Shown: positions 33,041 to 42,290, numbered from the stretch's first letter. The stretch: DNA of 43,883 bases from Rhodospirillales bacterium (GCA_028288725.1 JAQGIC010000100.1:1-43883), one strand, 5' to 3'. A program made the numbers and translations. The notes: generated by a model not told the origin, from the letters alone.

Positions 33041-34204
33041 TCAGCGCCGGACGCCGGTCAGCGAGGCCTGCGACAGATCGGTGCCCGTGACATCCGCGCC
33101 GATCATGTTGGCACCGTCGAAGCGGGCGCCGACGACCTTGCAGCCGGCCAGGCGCACGCCCAGCATGTTGGCCGGCCATTTGCGGCCCGTCGGCTTGCGC
33201 TCGTGGTTCAGAATATCGGCCTCGGTGAAATCGGCCTCCGACAGGTTGGAGCCGTCGAGGATCGCGTTCTTCAGGCAGGTGCCGCGCATCTGGGCGCGCG
33301 TCATGTCGCAATTGGCCAGATGCGCGTCGGTGAAGTCGCACAGCAGGAAATTGCCGCCGCGCATATTGACCCCGTCCAGATTGGCGCCCTTGAACACGGC
33401 GGCCGACAGGTCGAGGTTGCTCAGCACGAAGCCGCGCAGGTCCTGGTCGGTGAAGTTCGCCTGGCCGCCCTTGGCGCCGAAGGTCTGGGCCCAGGTGCAG
33501 TGACGCGCGATCGCCAGCCGCAGGTCCGGATCGAGCGGTTTGCGCGGCCCGTCCTCGGGATTGAGGCCCATCGTATGTTCGATGTTGGCGTCTTGCAGCT
33601 GGCAATTGGTCATATCGGCGGCGGTCAGCACGGCCGCGCGCAGGTCGGCGCCGCAGAGATTGGCGTCGGTCAGGTCGGCGCCGGTCAGATCGACGCCGCG
33701 CAGATTGGCGCCCGACAGGTCGACGCCGCGCAGGATGGCACCGGCCAAGAGCGCGCCCTTGAAGGCGGCGCCGCCGCCGTTGGCGCCCGTGAGATCGGCG
33801 TTGCTGAGATCGGCGCCGGTCCGGCGGCCGAGTTGGTCGGTCATGGCGCGTTCGCCCGGCCGCGCGTCGAACAGCACGCCGCCGGTCAGGTCCGCGCCGG
33901 TGAAATCGGCCTCGGCCAGCATCGCGTTCTTGAAATTGGCGCCGCGCAGGTCGGCCTTGCGGAAATTGGCGCGAAACAGCGTGGCGCTATCGAAGCTGGA
34001 GGCGAAGAGGTCCGCGCCCTCGAAATCGCCGCTGCTGATATCGGCATAATCGAACCGGGCGCCGGGCAAGCGCGCGCGCGTCAAGGTACAACCGGTGAAA
34101 CGCACGCCGGCAAAATCGGCCCAGGGCTTGTCGAGCCTGGTACCGCCGCGGCCGCGCAACCAAAGGGTATGTCCCTTCAGAGCCTCGAGTAGATCCTGGG
34201 ACAT
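33041..34204 (-). CDS. Pentapeptide-repeat protein
   Basis: The 387-residue protein consists largely of A(D/N)LxG-type pentapeptides, for example ADLRGANFKN, GADLSNADLTGAN and LRGVDLSGANLRGVDL. These should form right-handed quadrilateral beta-helices. Two arrays (about residues 30-215 and 250-385) are separated by a non-repeat segment (about 218-250) containing GLNPEDGPRKP and RHCTWAQTFG. There is no signal peptide or membrane segment, so it is cytoplasmic. Function is unknown; some relatives mimic DNA and inhibit gyrase, but here the long bipartite form makes a scaffold equally possible. It ends 9 bases from the convergent AsmA-like gene. Confidence 0.9.
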   Translation of the reverse strand: MSQDLLEALKGHTLWLRGRGGTRLDKPWADFAGVRFTGCTLTRARLPGARFDYADISSGDFEGADLFASSFDSATLFRANFRKADLRGANFKNAMLAEADFTGADLTGGVLFDARPGERAMTDQLGRRTGADLSNADLTGANGGGAAFKGALLAGAILRGVDLSGANLRGVDLTGADLTDANLCGADLRAAVLTAADMTNCQLQDANIEHTMGLNPEDGPRKPLDPDLRLAIARHCTWAQTFGAKGGQANFTDQDLRGFVLSNLDLSAAVFKGANLDGVNMRGGNFLLCDFTDAHLANCDMTRAQMRGTCLKNAILDGSNLSEADFTEADILNHERKPTGRKWPANMLGVRLAGCKVVGARFDGANMIGADVTGTDLSQASLTGVRR

Positions 34205-34379
34205 GAACCGTCGACGACCCAATCAATATTCTGTTCCGGCCGCGTGTCCGCCGAATCTTGGAACCCCGGGCACGCGTCGAACCCCGCGGTATTTTATGCG
34301 CGGCCGAGTTTGTGACGAACATCCTTCAAAATTTATGAATGAGCGGCACACACCCGGCAAAAGGTTGGCGCCGTCGATA

Positions 34380-35633
34380 TCAGACCGGAACGATCAGCGC
34401 GTGCCGCTTCTTGCCCGCGGTCAGCTTGATCACGCCGTCCGAGTTGACGTCGGCTTCGCCGGCCTGCTGGCGCTCGTCGGTGACGGCCATATCGTTGATC
34501 CGGGCGCCGTTGCCTTTGATCAGGCGGCGGGCCTCGCCGTTCGACGTGGCGAGGCCCGCCCGCACGAACAGGTCGATCAGGCCGACGCCGGCGGCGAGGT
34601 CGGGCCGCGCGATCTCGATGCGGGCCAGCGCCTCGCCGGTGGCACCCTCCTCGAACACGCGGCGCGCGGTCTCCGCCATCTCGTCGGCGATCGCGCGACC
34701 GTGCGCCAGGGCCGTCACCTCCGTCGCCAGCACCTTTTTCGCCTCGTTGATCCCGGCACCTTCGAGCGCCTCCAGGCGCGCGATTTCGCCCTCCGGCAGG
34801 TCGGTGAACAGCCGCAGGAAGCGGCCGACATCGCCGTCCTCGGTGTTGCGCCAATATTGCCAGAACTCGAACGGCGCCAGCTTGTCGGCATTCAGCCAGA
34901 CCGCGCCAGAGGCGGTCTTGCCCATCTTGGCGCCGGACGCCGTCGTCAGCAGCGGCGAGGTGAAGCCGTAGAGCTCCAGCCCGGCCGCGCGTCGGCCCAG
35001 CTCGACGCCGTTGACGATGTTGCCCCATTGGTCCGAGCCGCCCATCTGCAGCGTGCAGCCGAGCCGCCGGCGGAGCTCGAGGAAATCGTAGCCCTGCAGG
35101 ATCATGTAGTTGAATTCGAGGAACGACAGCGGCTGCTCGCGGTCGAGCCTGAGCTTCACGCTGTCGAAGCTCAGCATGCGGTTGACCGAGAAATGCCGGC
35201 CATAGTCGCGCAGGAACGAGATGTACTGCAGCCCGTCGAGCCAGTCGTTGTTGTTGACCATGATCGCGTCGGTCGGGCCGTCGCCGAACGTCAGGTAATG
35301 GTCGAACACCTTGCGGATGCCGGCCATGTTGCTGGCGATCTTTTCGTCGGTCAGCAGCGAGCGCGCCTCGTCCTTGCCGGACGGATCGCCGATCCGCGTC
35401 GTCCCGCCGCCCATCAGCACGATCGGCTTGTGGCCGGACTGCTGCAGGCGCCGAAGCGTCATGATCTGCACCAGACTGCCGACATGCAGGCTGTCCGCCG
35501 TGCAGTCGAAGCCGATATAACCGGTCACGATGCCCTCGCCGGCGGCCTTGTCCAGCGCCTCGAAATCGGTGCACTGATGGAAATGGCCGCGTTCGACCAG
35601 GGTCTTGAGGAGCAGCGACTTGGGTTCGGTCAT
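34380..35633 (-). CDS. tyrS: Tyrosyl-tRNA synthetase
   Basis: The 417-residue class I aminoacyl-tRNA synthetase has [15 protein letters not shown] with the HIGH-like HVGS (about residues 42-53), the GGSDQWGN tyrosine/ATP-binding segment, and a KMSKS-like loop reading KMGKT. A C-terminal S4 RNA-binding domain (about 350-417) includes [21 protein letters not shown] 35633 matches the family start [16 protein letters not shown]. It is divergent from anmK with an 87-base intergenic region, a conserved neighbour pair in alphaproteobacteria. Confidence 0.96.
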   Translation of the reverse strand: MTEPKSLLLKTLVERGHFHQCTDFEALDKAAGEGIVTGYIGFDCTADSLHVGSLVQIMTLRRLQQSGHKPIVLMGGGTTRIGDPSGKDEARSLLTDEKIASNMAGIRKVFDHYLTFGDGPTDAIMVNNNDWLDGLQYISFLRDYGRHFSVNRMLSFDSVKLRLDREQPLSFLEFNYMILQGYDFLELRRRLGCTLQMGGSDQWGNIVNGVELGRRAAGLELYGFTSPLLTTASGAKMGKTASGAVWLNADKLAPFEFWQYWRNTEDGDVGRFLRLFTDLPEGEIARLEALEGAGINEAKKVLATEVTALAHGRAIADEMAETARRVFEEGATGEALARIEIARPDLAAGVGLIDLFVRAGLATSNGEARRLIKGNGARINDMAVTDERQQAGEADVNSDGVIKLTAGKKRHALIVPV

Positions 35634-35720
35634 GATCGTCCGCTGGATATAAGCGCCGGCCTTTCGCCGGGAGAAGCGGTTTAGCACGGGGCCTCTGGCT
35701 TTCGGAAGGGTGGGACTGGC

Positions 35721-36794
35721 ATGCGCGCGATCGGTTTGATGAGCGGAACCTCCCTGGACGGCATCGATGCCGCGCTGATCGAGACCGACGGCCTCGACCA
35801 GGTCCGGACCGGCCCGTCGTTGACCCAGCCCTATCCGGCCGATTTCCGCGACGCGCTGCGCGGCATCCTGGGCTCGACCGCGCCCAACGACGCCCTCCGC
35901 GCGGTCGATCGCCGCCTGACCGAACTGCATGCCCAAGCGGTCACCGAGCTGCGCCGGATCCATGGCCTGACCGAGATCGAGCTGATCGGCTTCCACGGCC
36001 ACACCATCCTGCATCGTCCCGATGAGGGCAGGACCTGGCAGATCGGCGACGGCGCCCTGCTGGCCCGGCTGACCGGCGTGCCCGTCGTCTCGGACTTCCG
36101 CTCGGCGGATGTCGCGGCCGGCGGCGAGGGCGCGCCACTGGTGCCGGTCTATCATCGGGCGCTGGTGGCCGCCCTGCCGAAGCCGCTCGCCATCCTGAAT
36201 ATCGGCGGCGTCGCCAACGTGACCTGGATCGGCGAGCACGAGGACGATCTGGTCGCGTTCGACACCGGGCCCGGCAATGCGCCGATCGACGATTGGATGC
36301 GGGCCACGGTGGGGGTCGGCTATGACGAGGGCGGCAAGACCGCGCTGGGCGGCCGGATCGACCGGGATTTCGTCGCACGCTTCCTCGACCATGCCTTCTT
36401 CGCGCGCCGGCCGCCGAAATCATTGGATCGCGACGATTTCGCCCGGTTTCGGCCGGATCATCTGAATGCGGCCGACGGGGCTGCGACGCTCGCCGCCTGC
36501 ACGGTCGCGGCGGCGCTGGCCGCGCGGCGGCATCTGCCGGCGGCGCCCGCGCGCTGGCTGGTGACCGGCGGCGGCCGGCACAATCGGGCGCTGATGAACG
36601 GGCTGGCGGCCGGCTTCAACGTGCCGGTCGAGCCGGTCGACGTCATGGGCTGGGATGGCGACGCGCTGGAGGCGCAGGCCTTCGGCTATCTGGCGGTGCG
36701 CAGCCTCAAGGGATTGCCGCTGAGCTTTCCTGGTACAACGCGGGCACCGGCGCCCCAAGCGGGCGGCAGGTTGGACCGGCCGCCCGTCTTCTGA
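35721..36794 (+). CDS. anmK: Anhydro-N-acetylmuramic acid kinase
   Basis: The 357-residue cytoplasmic kinase converts 1,6-anhydro-MurNAc from cell-wall turnover to MurNAc-6-phosphate. The ATP-binding start [16 protein letters not shown] is diagnostic, followed by [38 protein letters not shown] and VTGGGRHN. Length is normal. It is divergent from tyrS and convergent with the alpha/beta-hydrolase gene (4-base gap). A short Pro-rich tail ends the protein. Confidence 0.95.
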   Translation: MRAIGLMSGTSLDGIDAALIETDGLDQVRTGPSLTQPYPADFRDALRGILGSTAPNDALRAVDRRLTELHAQAVTELRRIHGLTEIELIGFHGHTILHRPDEGRTWQIGDGALLARLTGVPVVSDFRSADVAAGGEGAPLVPVYHRALVAALPKPLAILNIGGVANVTWIGEHEDDLVAFDTGPGNAPIDDWMRATVGVGYDEGGKTALGGRIDRDFVARFLDHAFFARRPPKSLDRDDFARFRPDHLNAADGAATLAACTVAAALAARRHLPAAPARWLVTGGGRHNRALMNGLAAGFNVPVEPVDVMGWDGDALEAQAFGYLAVRSLKGLPLSFPGTTRAPAPQAGGRLDRPPVF

Positions 36795-36798
36795 GTTG

Positions 36799-37464
36799 TC
36801 AGCGCTTCGGCTGCTGGATCAGGGTCGCTTCCAGATGGGTGTCGAGATATTCCGACACCGAGGCTTCCAGCTCTTCCATCTGATCGTTGAAGAAATGGCC
36901 GGCGCCCTTGAGCGTGCGGAAATCGATCTTGATGTCGCGCTGGTGCGACAGCTTGTTGACCAGCTTCTGCACGGATTCGACCGGCACCATGTCGTCCTTG
37001 TCGCCATGCAGGATCAGGCCGGAGGACGGGCAGGGCGCCAGGAACGAGAAATCGAACGTGCTGGCCGGCGGCGCGATCGAGATGAAACTGTCGATCTCGG
37101 GACGGCGCATCAGCAGCTGCATGCCGATCCAGGCGCCGAAGGAGAAACCGCCGATCCAGCAGCCGGCCGCGTTCGGATTGTAGGTCTGCAGCCAATCGAG
37201 CGCCGAGGCGGCATCCGACAATTCGCCCTCGCCGCGATCGAAGCTGCCCTGGCTGCGGCCGACGCCGCGGAAATTGAAGCGAAGGGTAGAGAAGCCACGC
37301 TTGGTAAAGGCCCGGAACATCGCATAGACGATCTTGTTGTTCATCGTCCCGCCATGCTGCGGATGCGGATGCAGCAGCAGCGCTATCGGCGCGTTCGGTT
37401 CCTTGGAATGCTGGTAACGGCCCTCGATCCGCCCTTCCGGGCCGTTGATAATAACCTCAGGCAT
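36799..37464 (-). CDS. Alpha/beta-hydrolase, dienelactone hydrolase-like
   Basis: The 221-residue cytoplasmic hydrolase has a visible triad: Ser in GGFSFGAW, Asp in HGDKDDMVP and His in GAGHFF. The oxyanion region HPHPQHGGTMNNK with FNFRGVGRSQG is typical of the small conserved bacterial alpha/beta-hydrolases often found near Fe-S genes in alphaproteobacteria. No signal peptide. The substrate is unknown. Its 5' end faces the promoter region of the cysE-isc genes across about 245 bases. Confidence 0.85.
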   Translation of the reverse strand: MPEVIINGPEGRIEGRYQHSKEPNAPIALLLHPHPQHGGTMNNKIVYAMFRAFTKRGFSTLRFNFRGVGRSQGSFDRGEGELSDAASALDWLQTYNPNAAGCWIGGFSFGAWIGMQLLMRRPEIDSFISIAPPASTFDFSFLAPCPSSGLILHGDKDDMVPVESVQKLVNKLSHQRDIKIDFRTLKGAGHFFNDQMEELEASVSEYLDTHLEATLIQQPKR

Positions 37465-37582
37465 GCTGGCAAAATCCTCCGGCAGTCACGCCCACAATCC
37501 TCGAAAAGCTGCAAATTCCTGCCTTGGCCGGACGCGGGCGCGGAGGGTTTAGCACGGCCTCGCGTCGGAAGGGCTGCCAATC

Positions 37583-37611
37583 TTGATGGGGTCGGTCCGA
37601 TAAACTATATG
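37583..37611 (+). promoter_or_regulatory. Candidate promoter of the cysE-isc run
   Basis: TTGATG (37583-37588), 17 bases, TATATG (37606-37611) form a sigma-70-like promoter about 100 bases before the cysE start. I see no clear IscR-type palindrome next to it, and no iscR gene is adjacent. Confidence 0.4.
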
Positions 37612-37710
37612 GAGTGACAGGGTAGGGACGCTGCCGCAAGCGTGAAGGTGTTCCGGCGGCGAATGGCTGCTGCGATCTTTGCTCTCACGATCCTATCATG
37701 GCGGGATCCC

Positions 37711-38442
37711 ATGTTTCTTGAAAACCTGCGTGACGATATCAAGGCCGTAATGGCCCGCGACCCTGCCGCCCGGTCGTTCTGGGAAGTAGCGCTATGCTAT
37801 CCCGGCATCCAGGCGCTGGCGGCGCATCGGGCTGCCCATTGGCTGTGGCGGCACGAGCTGAAGCTCCTGGCGCGCTGGTTGAGCCAGCTCGCGCGCACGC
37901 TGACCGGCATCGAAATCCATCCGACCGCCAAGATCGGCCGGCGCCTGTTCATCGACCACGGCATGGGCGTGGTGATCGGCGCCACGGCCGAGGTCGGCGA
38001 CGACGTGACGCTCTATCAGGGCGTCACCCTGGGCGGCACGGCACTGCATAAAGGCAAGCGCCACCCGACGCTCGGCAACAACGTCATCGTCGGCTCCGGT
38101 GCCCAGGTGCTGGGCGGCTTCACCGTCGGCGACGGCGCGCGCGTCGGCGCCAACGCGGTCGTAGTGGCGCCGGTCGAGGCGCATACCACCGTGGTCGGCA
38201 TCCCGGCGAAGCCGATCTCCCATATCGCCGGCCGCGACGATCATTGCGACGATCGCTTCGTGCCCTACGGCACGCCGTGCGAGGACCTGCCGGATCCGGT
38301 GGCACGCGCGCTCAAGGGCCTGCTGGACGAGGTGGCGACGCTGCGCGCCCGGGTGGGTGAGCTGGAAGCCCAGACGCCGCGCGTGGCCTATGACGAGCCC
38401 GCCAACGAACTGGTCGAGACGGCACCGCGGCGGCGGATATGA
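37711..38442 (+). CDS. cysE: Serine O-acetyltransferase
   Basis: The 243-residue enzyme makes O-acetylserine, the acceptor for sulfide in cysteine synthesis. It is the short form: a helical N-terminal part (FLENLRDDIKAVMARDPAARS), then the left-handed beta-helix of hexapeptide repeats with IEIHPTAKIGRRLFIDHGMGVVIG, YQGVTLGGT and VGANAVVV, and a C-terminal extension with a coiled-coil-like stretch. ATG 37711 matches the usual start; an upstream GTG at 37642 is possible. It occupies the place where an iscR-type regulator is often found and lies 39 bases before a cysteine desulfurase gene, linking cysteine supply to sulfur mobilisation. Confidence 0.92.
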   Translation: MFLENLRDDIKAVMARDPAARSFWEVALCYPGIQALAAHRAAHWLWRHELKLLARWLSQLARTLTGIEIHPTAKIGRRLFIDHGMGVVIGATAEVGDDVTLYQGVTLGGTALHKGKRHPTLGNNVIVGSGAQVLGGFTVGDGARVGANAVVVAPVEAHTTVVGIPAKPISHIAGRDDHCDDRFVPYGTPCEDLPDPVARALKGLLDEVATLRARVGELEAQTPRVAYDEPANELVETAPRRRI

Positions 38443-38481
38443 CGGCCTTGCCCTCTCCCGCTGCGCGGTAGAGGGACGCAA

Positions 38482-39591
38482 ATGGCTTTCGTCTTTCTCG
38501 ATCATAACGCCACGACGCCGCTTCGGCCCGCCGTCATCGCGGCCATGGTGGCCGTGCTGGGTGAGGCCGGCAATCCGTCGTCGGTCCATGCCCAGGGCCG
38601 GGCCGCGCGGCGCCGGGTCGAGGCCGCGCGCCGCCAGGTCGCGGACGCGGTCGGGCTGCCGAGCGGGGGCGATATCGTCTTCACTTCGGGCGGGACCGAA
38701 GCCAATCAGCTGGCGCTGCGCGGCCTGAAAGCGCCGGGCCGGGTCCTGCGTTCCGCGATCGAGCATGATTGCGTGCGCGCGGCGTTGCCGGAGGCGGAAA
38801 TCATCCCGGTCACGGCCGATGGCGTGGTCGACCTGGCAGCGCTCGAGCGCTTGCTCGCGGACGGCGCCGCCCTTGTCTCGGTCATGGCGGCGAACAACGA
38901 GACCGGCGTGATCCAGCCGATCGCCGACGTGGTGCGTCTCGCCCATGCCGCCGGATCTCTCGTCCATTGCGACGCGATCCAGATCGTCGGCAAGGCCCCG
39001 TTCGACATGGCGGCGCTGGGCGTCGATCTGGCTACGATCTCGGCCCATAAGCTGGGCGGCCCGCAAGGCATGGCGGCGCTGGCGCTGGCGCCCAAGGTGC
39101 CGGTGAGCGCACTCGTGACCGGCGGCGGCCAGGAAAAGGGCTATCGCGCCGGGACCGAGAATGTCGCCGGCATCGTGGGCTTCGGCCTGGCGATCGAGGC
39201 GGCGGTGGCCGAGCTCGACGTCTTTGGCCGGCTGGGCGCCCTGCGCGACCGGCTGGCGGCCCGCCTGGTCGAGATCGATGCGTCGGCCGCCGTGTTCGGC
39301 GCGGCCGCCCCCCGCGTCGCAAATACGCTGAACGTCGCCATGCCGGGCGTGAAGGCCGAGACCCAGGTCATGGCGTTCGATCTGGCCGGCATCGGCCTCA
39401 GCGCCGGCTCGGCCTGTTCGTCGGGCAAGGTCAGGATCAGCCATGTGCTGACGGCGATGGGCGTGGCGCCGGAACTGGCCCAGAGCGCCATCCGCATCAG
39501 CCTCGGCCGCGACACGACCGACGCGGAGATCGATCGGATGATCGAAGCCTGGGGCGATTTGCGCAGCAGAACCACGCGGAGTGCGGCATGA
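38482..39591 (+). CDS. Cysteine desulfurase, NifS/IscS-like (first of two)
   Basis: The 369-residue PLP enzyme takes sulfur from cysteine as a protein persulfide. It starts FLDHNATTPLRP. The PLP-binding lysine is Lys190 in ISAHKLGGPQG and the catalytic cysteine Cys312 in SAGSACSSGKV, on a loop of group I type. It differs from the second copy in its active-site lysine context and in overall sequence, so the two are not a recent duplication. The stop overlaps the next start by ATGA (39588-39591), implying equimolar expression. A role as IscS paralogue with a dedicated acceptor is an inference. Confidence 0.92.
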   Translation: MAFVFLDHNATTPLRPAVIAAMVAVLGEAGNPSSVHAQGRAARRRVEAARRQVADAVGLPSGGDIVFTSGGTEANQLALRGLKAPGRVLRSAIEHDCVRAALPEAEIIPVTADGVVDLAALERLLADGAALVSVMAANNETGVIQPIADVVRLAHAAGSLVHCDAIQIVGKAPFDMAALGVDLATISAHKLGGPQGMAALALAPKVPVSALVTGGGQEKGYRAGTENVAGIVGFGLAIEAAVAELDVFGRLGALRDRLAARLVEIDASAAVFGAAAPRVANTLNVAMPGVKAETQVMAFDLAGIGLSAGSACSSGKVRISHVLTAMGVAPELAQSAIRISLGRDTTDAEIDRMIEAWGDLRSRTTRSAA

Positions 39592-40778
39592 CGAATGGCG
39601 CACGCGTCCCCCCGGACGCGATCTATCTGGATTATCAGGCGACCACGCCGACCGACCCGCGCGTGGTCGACGCCATGATGCCCTATCTGGTCCAGCGCTT
39701 CGGCAATCCCCATTCCGGCTCCCACCCGTTCGGCCAAGAGGCGTCCGACGCGGTCGAGCGGGCGCGCGAGCAGGTGGCGGCGCTGATCGGGGCCGAGGCG
39801 CGCGAGATCGTGTTCACCTCGGGCGCGACGGAATCGAACAATCTGGCGATCAAGGGTGCCGCCCGCTTCCTCAAATCCCGGCGCCATAAGCTGGTCACGG
39901 TCGCGACCGAGCATAAATGCGTGCTGGAAAGCGCGCGTTCGCTGGTGGCGGAAGGGTGTGAGCTCATCATCCTGCCGGTCGGGCGCGACGGGCTCGTCGA
40001 CCTGGACCGGCTCCGGGCCGCTGTCGACGCGCAGACGGCGCTGGTCTCGGTCATGGCGGTCAATAACGAGATCGGCGTGGTGCAGGATCTGGCCGCGATC
40101 GGGGCGATCGCGCGGGCGGGCGGCGCGCTGTTCCATACGGATGCCGCTCAGGCGTTCGGCAAAGTCCCGCTGGATGTCGCGGCCCAACGGATCGATCTGA
40201 TGTCGATCTCCGGCCATAAGATCTATGCGCCCAAGGGTATCGGCGCGCTCTATGTCCGGCGCCGGCCGCGGGTGCGGCTGGAGCCGTTGTTCTCCGGCGG
40301 CGGGCAGGAGCGCGGCCTGCGCTCCGGCACGCTGGCGCCGGCGCTGATCGTGGGCCTGGGCGAGGCGGCCGAGATCGCGGGCCGGGAAATGGCGGCGGAG
40401 GCGGCGCGGCTGTCCGAGCTGGCGGCCGTGTTCCTGGCGCGGCTGGGGCCGGGCGTCGCGGTGTATGGCAATCGCACGGCGCGCATTCCCGGCAATCTCA
40501 ACATCGGCTTCGACGGCATCGCGGCGCAGGATCTGATGGCGGCGGTGCCGGAGCTGGCGCTGTCGGTCGGCTCGGCCTGCACCTCGGCCGAGGTCGAGCC
40601 GTCCTATGTGCTGAGCGCGCTCGGGCTCGACGGCGAGGCCGCCGCCTCGGCCGTCCGCGTCGGCTTCGGCCGCTTCACGACCGAGGCGGAGTTGCTGCGC
40701 GCGGCCGACCGGATCCGAGGCGCAGTGGCAGGTCTGCGCGCCCCGGACTTGCAGCCCAGGCTGGAACGCGCCACATAA
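39588..40778 (+). CDS. iscS: Cysteine desulfurase IscS-like (second of two)
   Basis: The 396-residue group I desulfurase begins IYLDYQATTPTDPRVV. The PLP lysine is Lys211 in ISGHKIYAPKGIGALYVRR, a signature of IscS, and the catalytic cysteine is Cys331 in SVGSACTSAEVEPSYVL. Length and motifs are close to canonical IscS. It overlaps the first desulfurase gene by four bases and precedes iscA by 68 bases. The scaffold gene iscU, normally next to iscS, is absent from this gap. In other bacteria IscS also supplies the persulfide used by MnmA, whose gene is nearby. Confidence 0.92.
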   Translation: MTNGARVPPDAIYLDYQATTPTDPRVVDAMMPYLVQRFGNPHSGSHPFGQEASDAVERAREQVAALIGAEAREIVFTSGATESNNLAIKGAARFLKSRRHKLVTVATEHKCVLESARSLVAEGCELIILPVGRDGLVDLDRLRAAVDAQTALVSVMAVNNEIGVVQDLAAIGAIARAGGALFHTDAAQAFGKVPLDVAAQRIDLMSISGHKIYAPKGIGALYVRRRPRVRLEPLFSGGGQERGLRSGTLAPALIVGLGEAAEIAGREMAAEAARLSELAAVFLARLGPGVAVYGNRTARIPGNLNIGFDGIAAQDLMAAVPELALSVGSACTSAEVEPSYVLSALGLDGEAAASAVRVGFGRFTTEAELLRAADRIRGAVAGLRAPDLQPRLERAT

Positions 40779-40846
40779 CATCCCTGATTTGGTAAAGGCC
40801 GGCGGCGTGATAGCCTCGGTCTCCGGGGTTTCGAAGAGGTTCGGCA

Positions 40847-41185
40847 ATGGCACGGTTCCAGGCGATGAACGTGACGGACGCAGCGGCGGCGCGGGTACGC
40901 GAGCTGCTGGCGCAGCGCGACAAGCCGGCGCTGGGCATCCGCGTCGGCGTGCGCAGCCGCGGCTGCTCGGGCATGAGCTACACCATCGAGTATGCCGAGG
41001 AAAAAGGCCGGTTCGACGAGGTGGTCGAGGACAAGGGCGTCATGGTCCTGATCGACCCCAAGGCGACCATGTTCCTGATCGGCACCGAGATGGATTATGT
41101 CGACGATACGCTCCAGTCCGGCTTCACCTTCAAGAACCCGAACGAAAAGGGCCGCTGCGGCTGCGGCGAGTCGTTCCACGTCTAA
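40847..41185 (+). CDS. iscA: Iron-sulfur cluster assembly protein IscA
   Basis: The 112-residue A-type carrier has the three conserved cysteines: Cys40 in RSRGCSGMSY and Cys104 and Cys106 in RCGCGESFHV. It starts MARFQAMNVTDAAAARV and is the expected length. It carries Fe-S clusters or iron to client proteins in the cytoplasm. It is followed after 28 bases by the Hsp70-like gene, the position that hscB and hscA occupy in canonical isc operons. Confidence 0.95.
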   Translation: MARFQAMNVTDAAAARVRELLAQRDKPALGIRVGVRSRGCSGMSYTIEYAEEKGRFDEVVEDKGVMVLIDPKATMFLIGTEMDYVDDTLQSGFTFKNPNEKGRCGCGESFHV

Positions 41186-41213
41186 CACCGTCGGCCCGAC
41201 CGGCCCTGTCTCC

Positions 41214-42011
41214 ATGACCACCCTCATTCAGATCGAGGAACCCAGCCGCAGTGCCGATCCGCTGGAGGATCAGGGCATCGCGGTCGGTCTGGAACTCGGT
41301 CCTGCGGGCCTGCGCCTCGCCATCGCGGTCGGCGGCAATGTCGAGATCGTGCCGGGCGACACCGGCGGCGATTTCCTGGCCGGCGCGGTCGGCTATGATT
41401 CCGACGGCGATCTGGTCGCGGGAGCGGCCGGGCTCGACGACATCACGCGGGTCGATCCCGTGCTGCTCGCCATTCCCGACCAGTTGGACCCGCGCGGCAA
41501 ATCGGCGACCGAGCGGCTGGCGATCCTGATCGCGACCGCGCGGCGCGCCCTGTCGCTCAAGGCCAAGCGCCCGGTCACGCGCGCCGTGGCGTCCGTGCCC
41601 CTGGGCCATGGCCCGGCCGCGCGCGCCGCCATGCTGCAGGCGGTCGAGGCCGCCGGCCTCGAACTGTTGCGCCTGGTCGAGGCGCCGGTCGCCGCCGCCC
41701 TGGCGCTGGAACTGGAAAACCGCGGCGATGGTGACTACCTGTGGCTGGCGCGCGGCGTCGCCGGCTTCGAGGCCGGCGTGATCGCGGTCGACGGCGGCTC
41801 GGTCCGGCTCGCCGACTATGATCTGGCAGATCGGCTCGAAGGTCTGCGTGATTTCGTCGGGCACCAGGGTCAGGTGGCGGGCCTGCTGCTCGACCGGGTC
41901 ACGGCGGCGGAGGCGGCGACGCTGTCGGCCAAGCCCATCCTGCCGGGTTTCGCGCCCGACCGATCGGTCGTGATCGGCGCGGCTTTAATGGCCGAGGCGC
42001 TCGCGGGCTGA
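41214..42011 (+). CDS. Degenerate HscA/Hsp70-like ATPase-domain protein
   Basis: The 265-residue protein sits where hscA belongs. Similarity to Hsp70 nucleotide-binding domains is patchy but collinear: GLELGPAGLRLAIA (25-38) in place of the phosphate-1 loop GIDLGTTNS; AVEAAGLELLRLVEAPVAAALAL (about 144-166) matching the AxxAGLxVLRLLNEPTAAALAY block; and the final RSVVIGAALMAEALAG matching the VVAIGAALQAxxLAG end of the domain. The phosphate-2 motif DLGGGT, the GGDDFD segment, the linker and the whole substrate-binding domain are missing. It is therefore unlikely to be a normal ATP-driven chaperone. Codon use is like its neighbours and the frame is intact, so it looks maintained. Alternatives are a decaying hscA or a distinct pseudo-ATPase. 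Confidence 0.75.
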   Translation: MTTLIQIEEPSRSADPLEDQGIAVGLELGPAGLRLAIAVGGNVEIVPGDTGGDFLAGAVGYDSDGDLVAGAAGLDDITRVDPVLLAIPDQLDPRGKSATERLAILIATARRALSLKAKRPVTRAVASVPLGHGPAARAAMLQAVEAAGLELLRLVEAPVAAALALELENRGDGDYLWLARGVAGFEAGVIAVDGGSVRLADYDLADRLEGLRDFVGHQGQVAGLLLDRVTAAEAATLSAKPILPGFAPDRSVVIGAALMAEALAG

Positions 42012-42028
42012 GGTTTTGACACTCCGTC

Positions 42029-42141
42029 GTCATTCCCGCGAGAGTCGGAAATCCAGCAAGAGCCGCGTCTGCGGCGACATGAGACTTTGGTTCCGCGCTG
42101 CCGCGGGTAATGGCTGGATTCCCGCCTCTCGCGGGAATGAC
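42029..42141. repeat. Dispersed palindromic repeat, copy 2
   Basis: The outer arms GTCATTCCCGCGAGAG and CTCTCGCGGGAATGAC are perfect 16-base complements. Inner arms (CGGAAATCCAGC / GCTGGATTCCCG) pair with one mismatch. The 3' 28-base block is identical to copy 1 (11312-11339). It lies between the HscA-like gene and the ferredoxin gene and may act as a transcript boundary or stabiliser inside the operon. Confidence 0.85.
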
Positions 42142-42290
42142 AGTCTGGGATTGGGACGATCGGTTGCGCGAAAGCGTGCGAGCCCTGCAGCGAAACCGCT
42201 TTACGCAGCACGGCGACTGAGGGATATCGACAGCCTCAGATGACATTCACGCGACTTCAGGGTTCGCGAATTCAGGCGAAGAGACGTTCC

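Noticed and set aside
37792-39603. 603-codon minus-strand ORF across cysE and the first desulfurase gene
   Set aside because: It spans two clearly coding plus-strand genes and the gap between them, with no family features.
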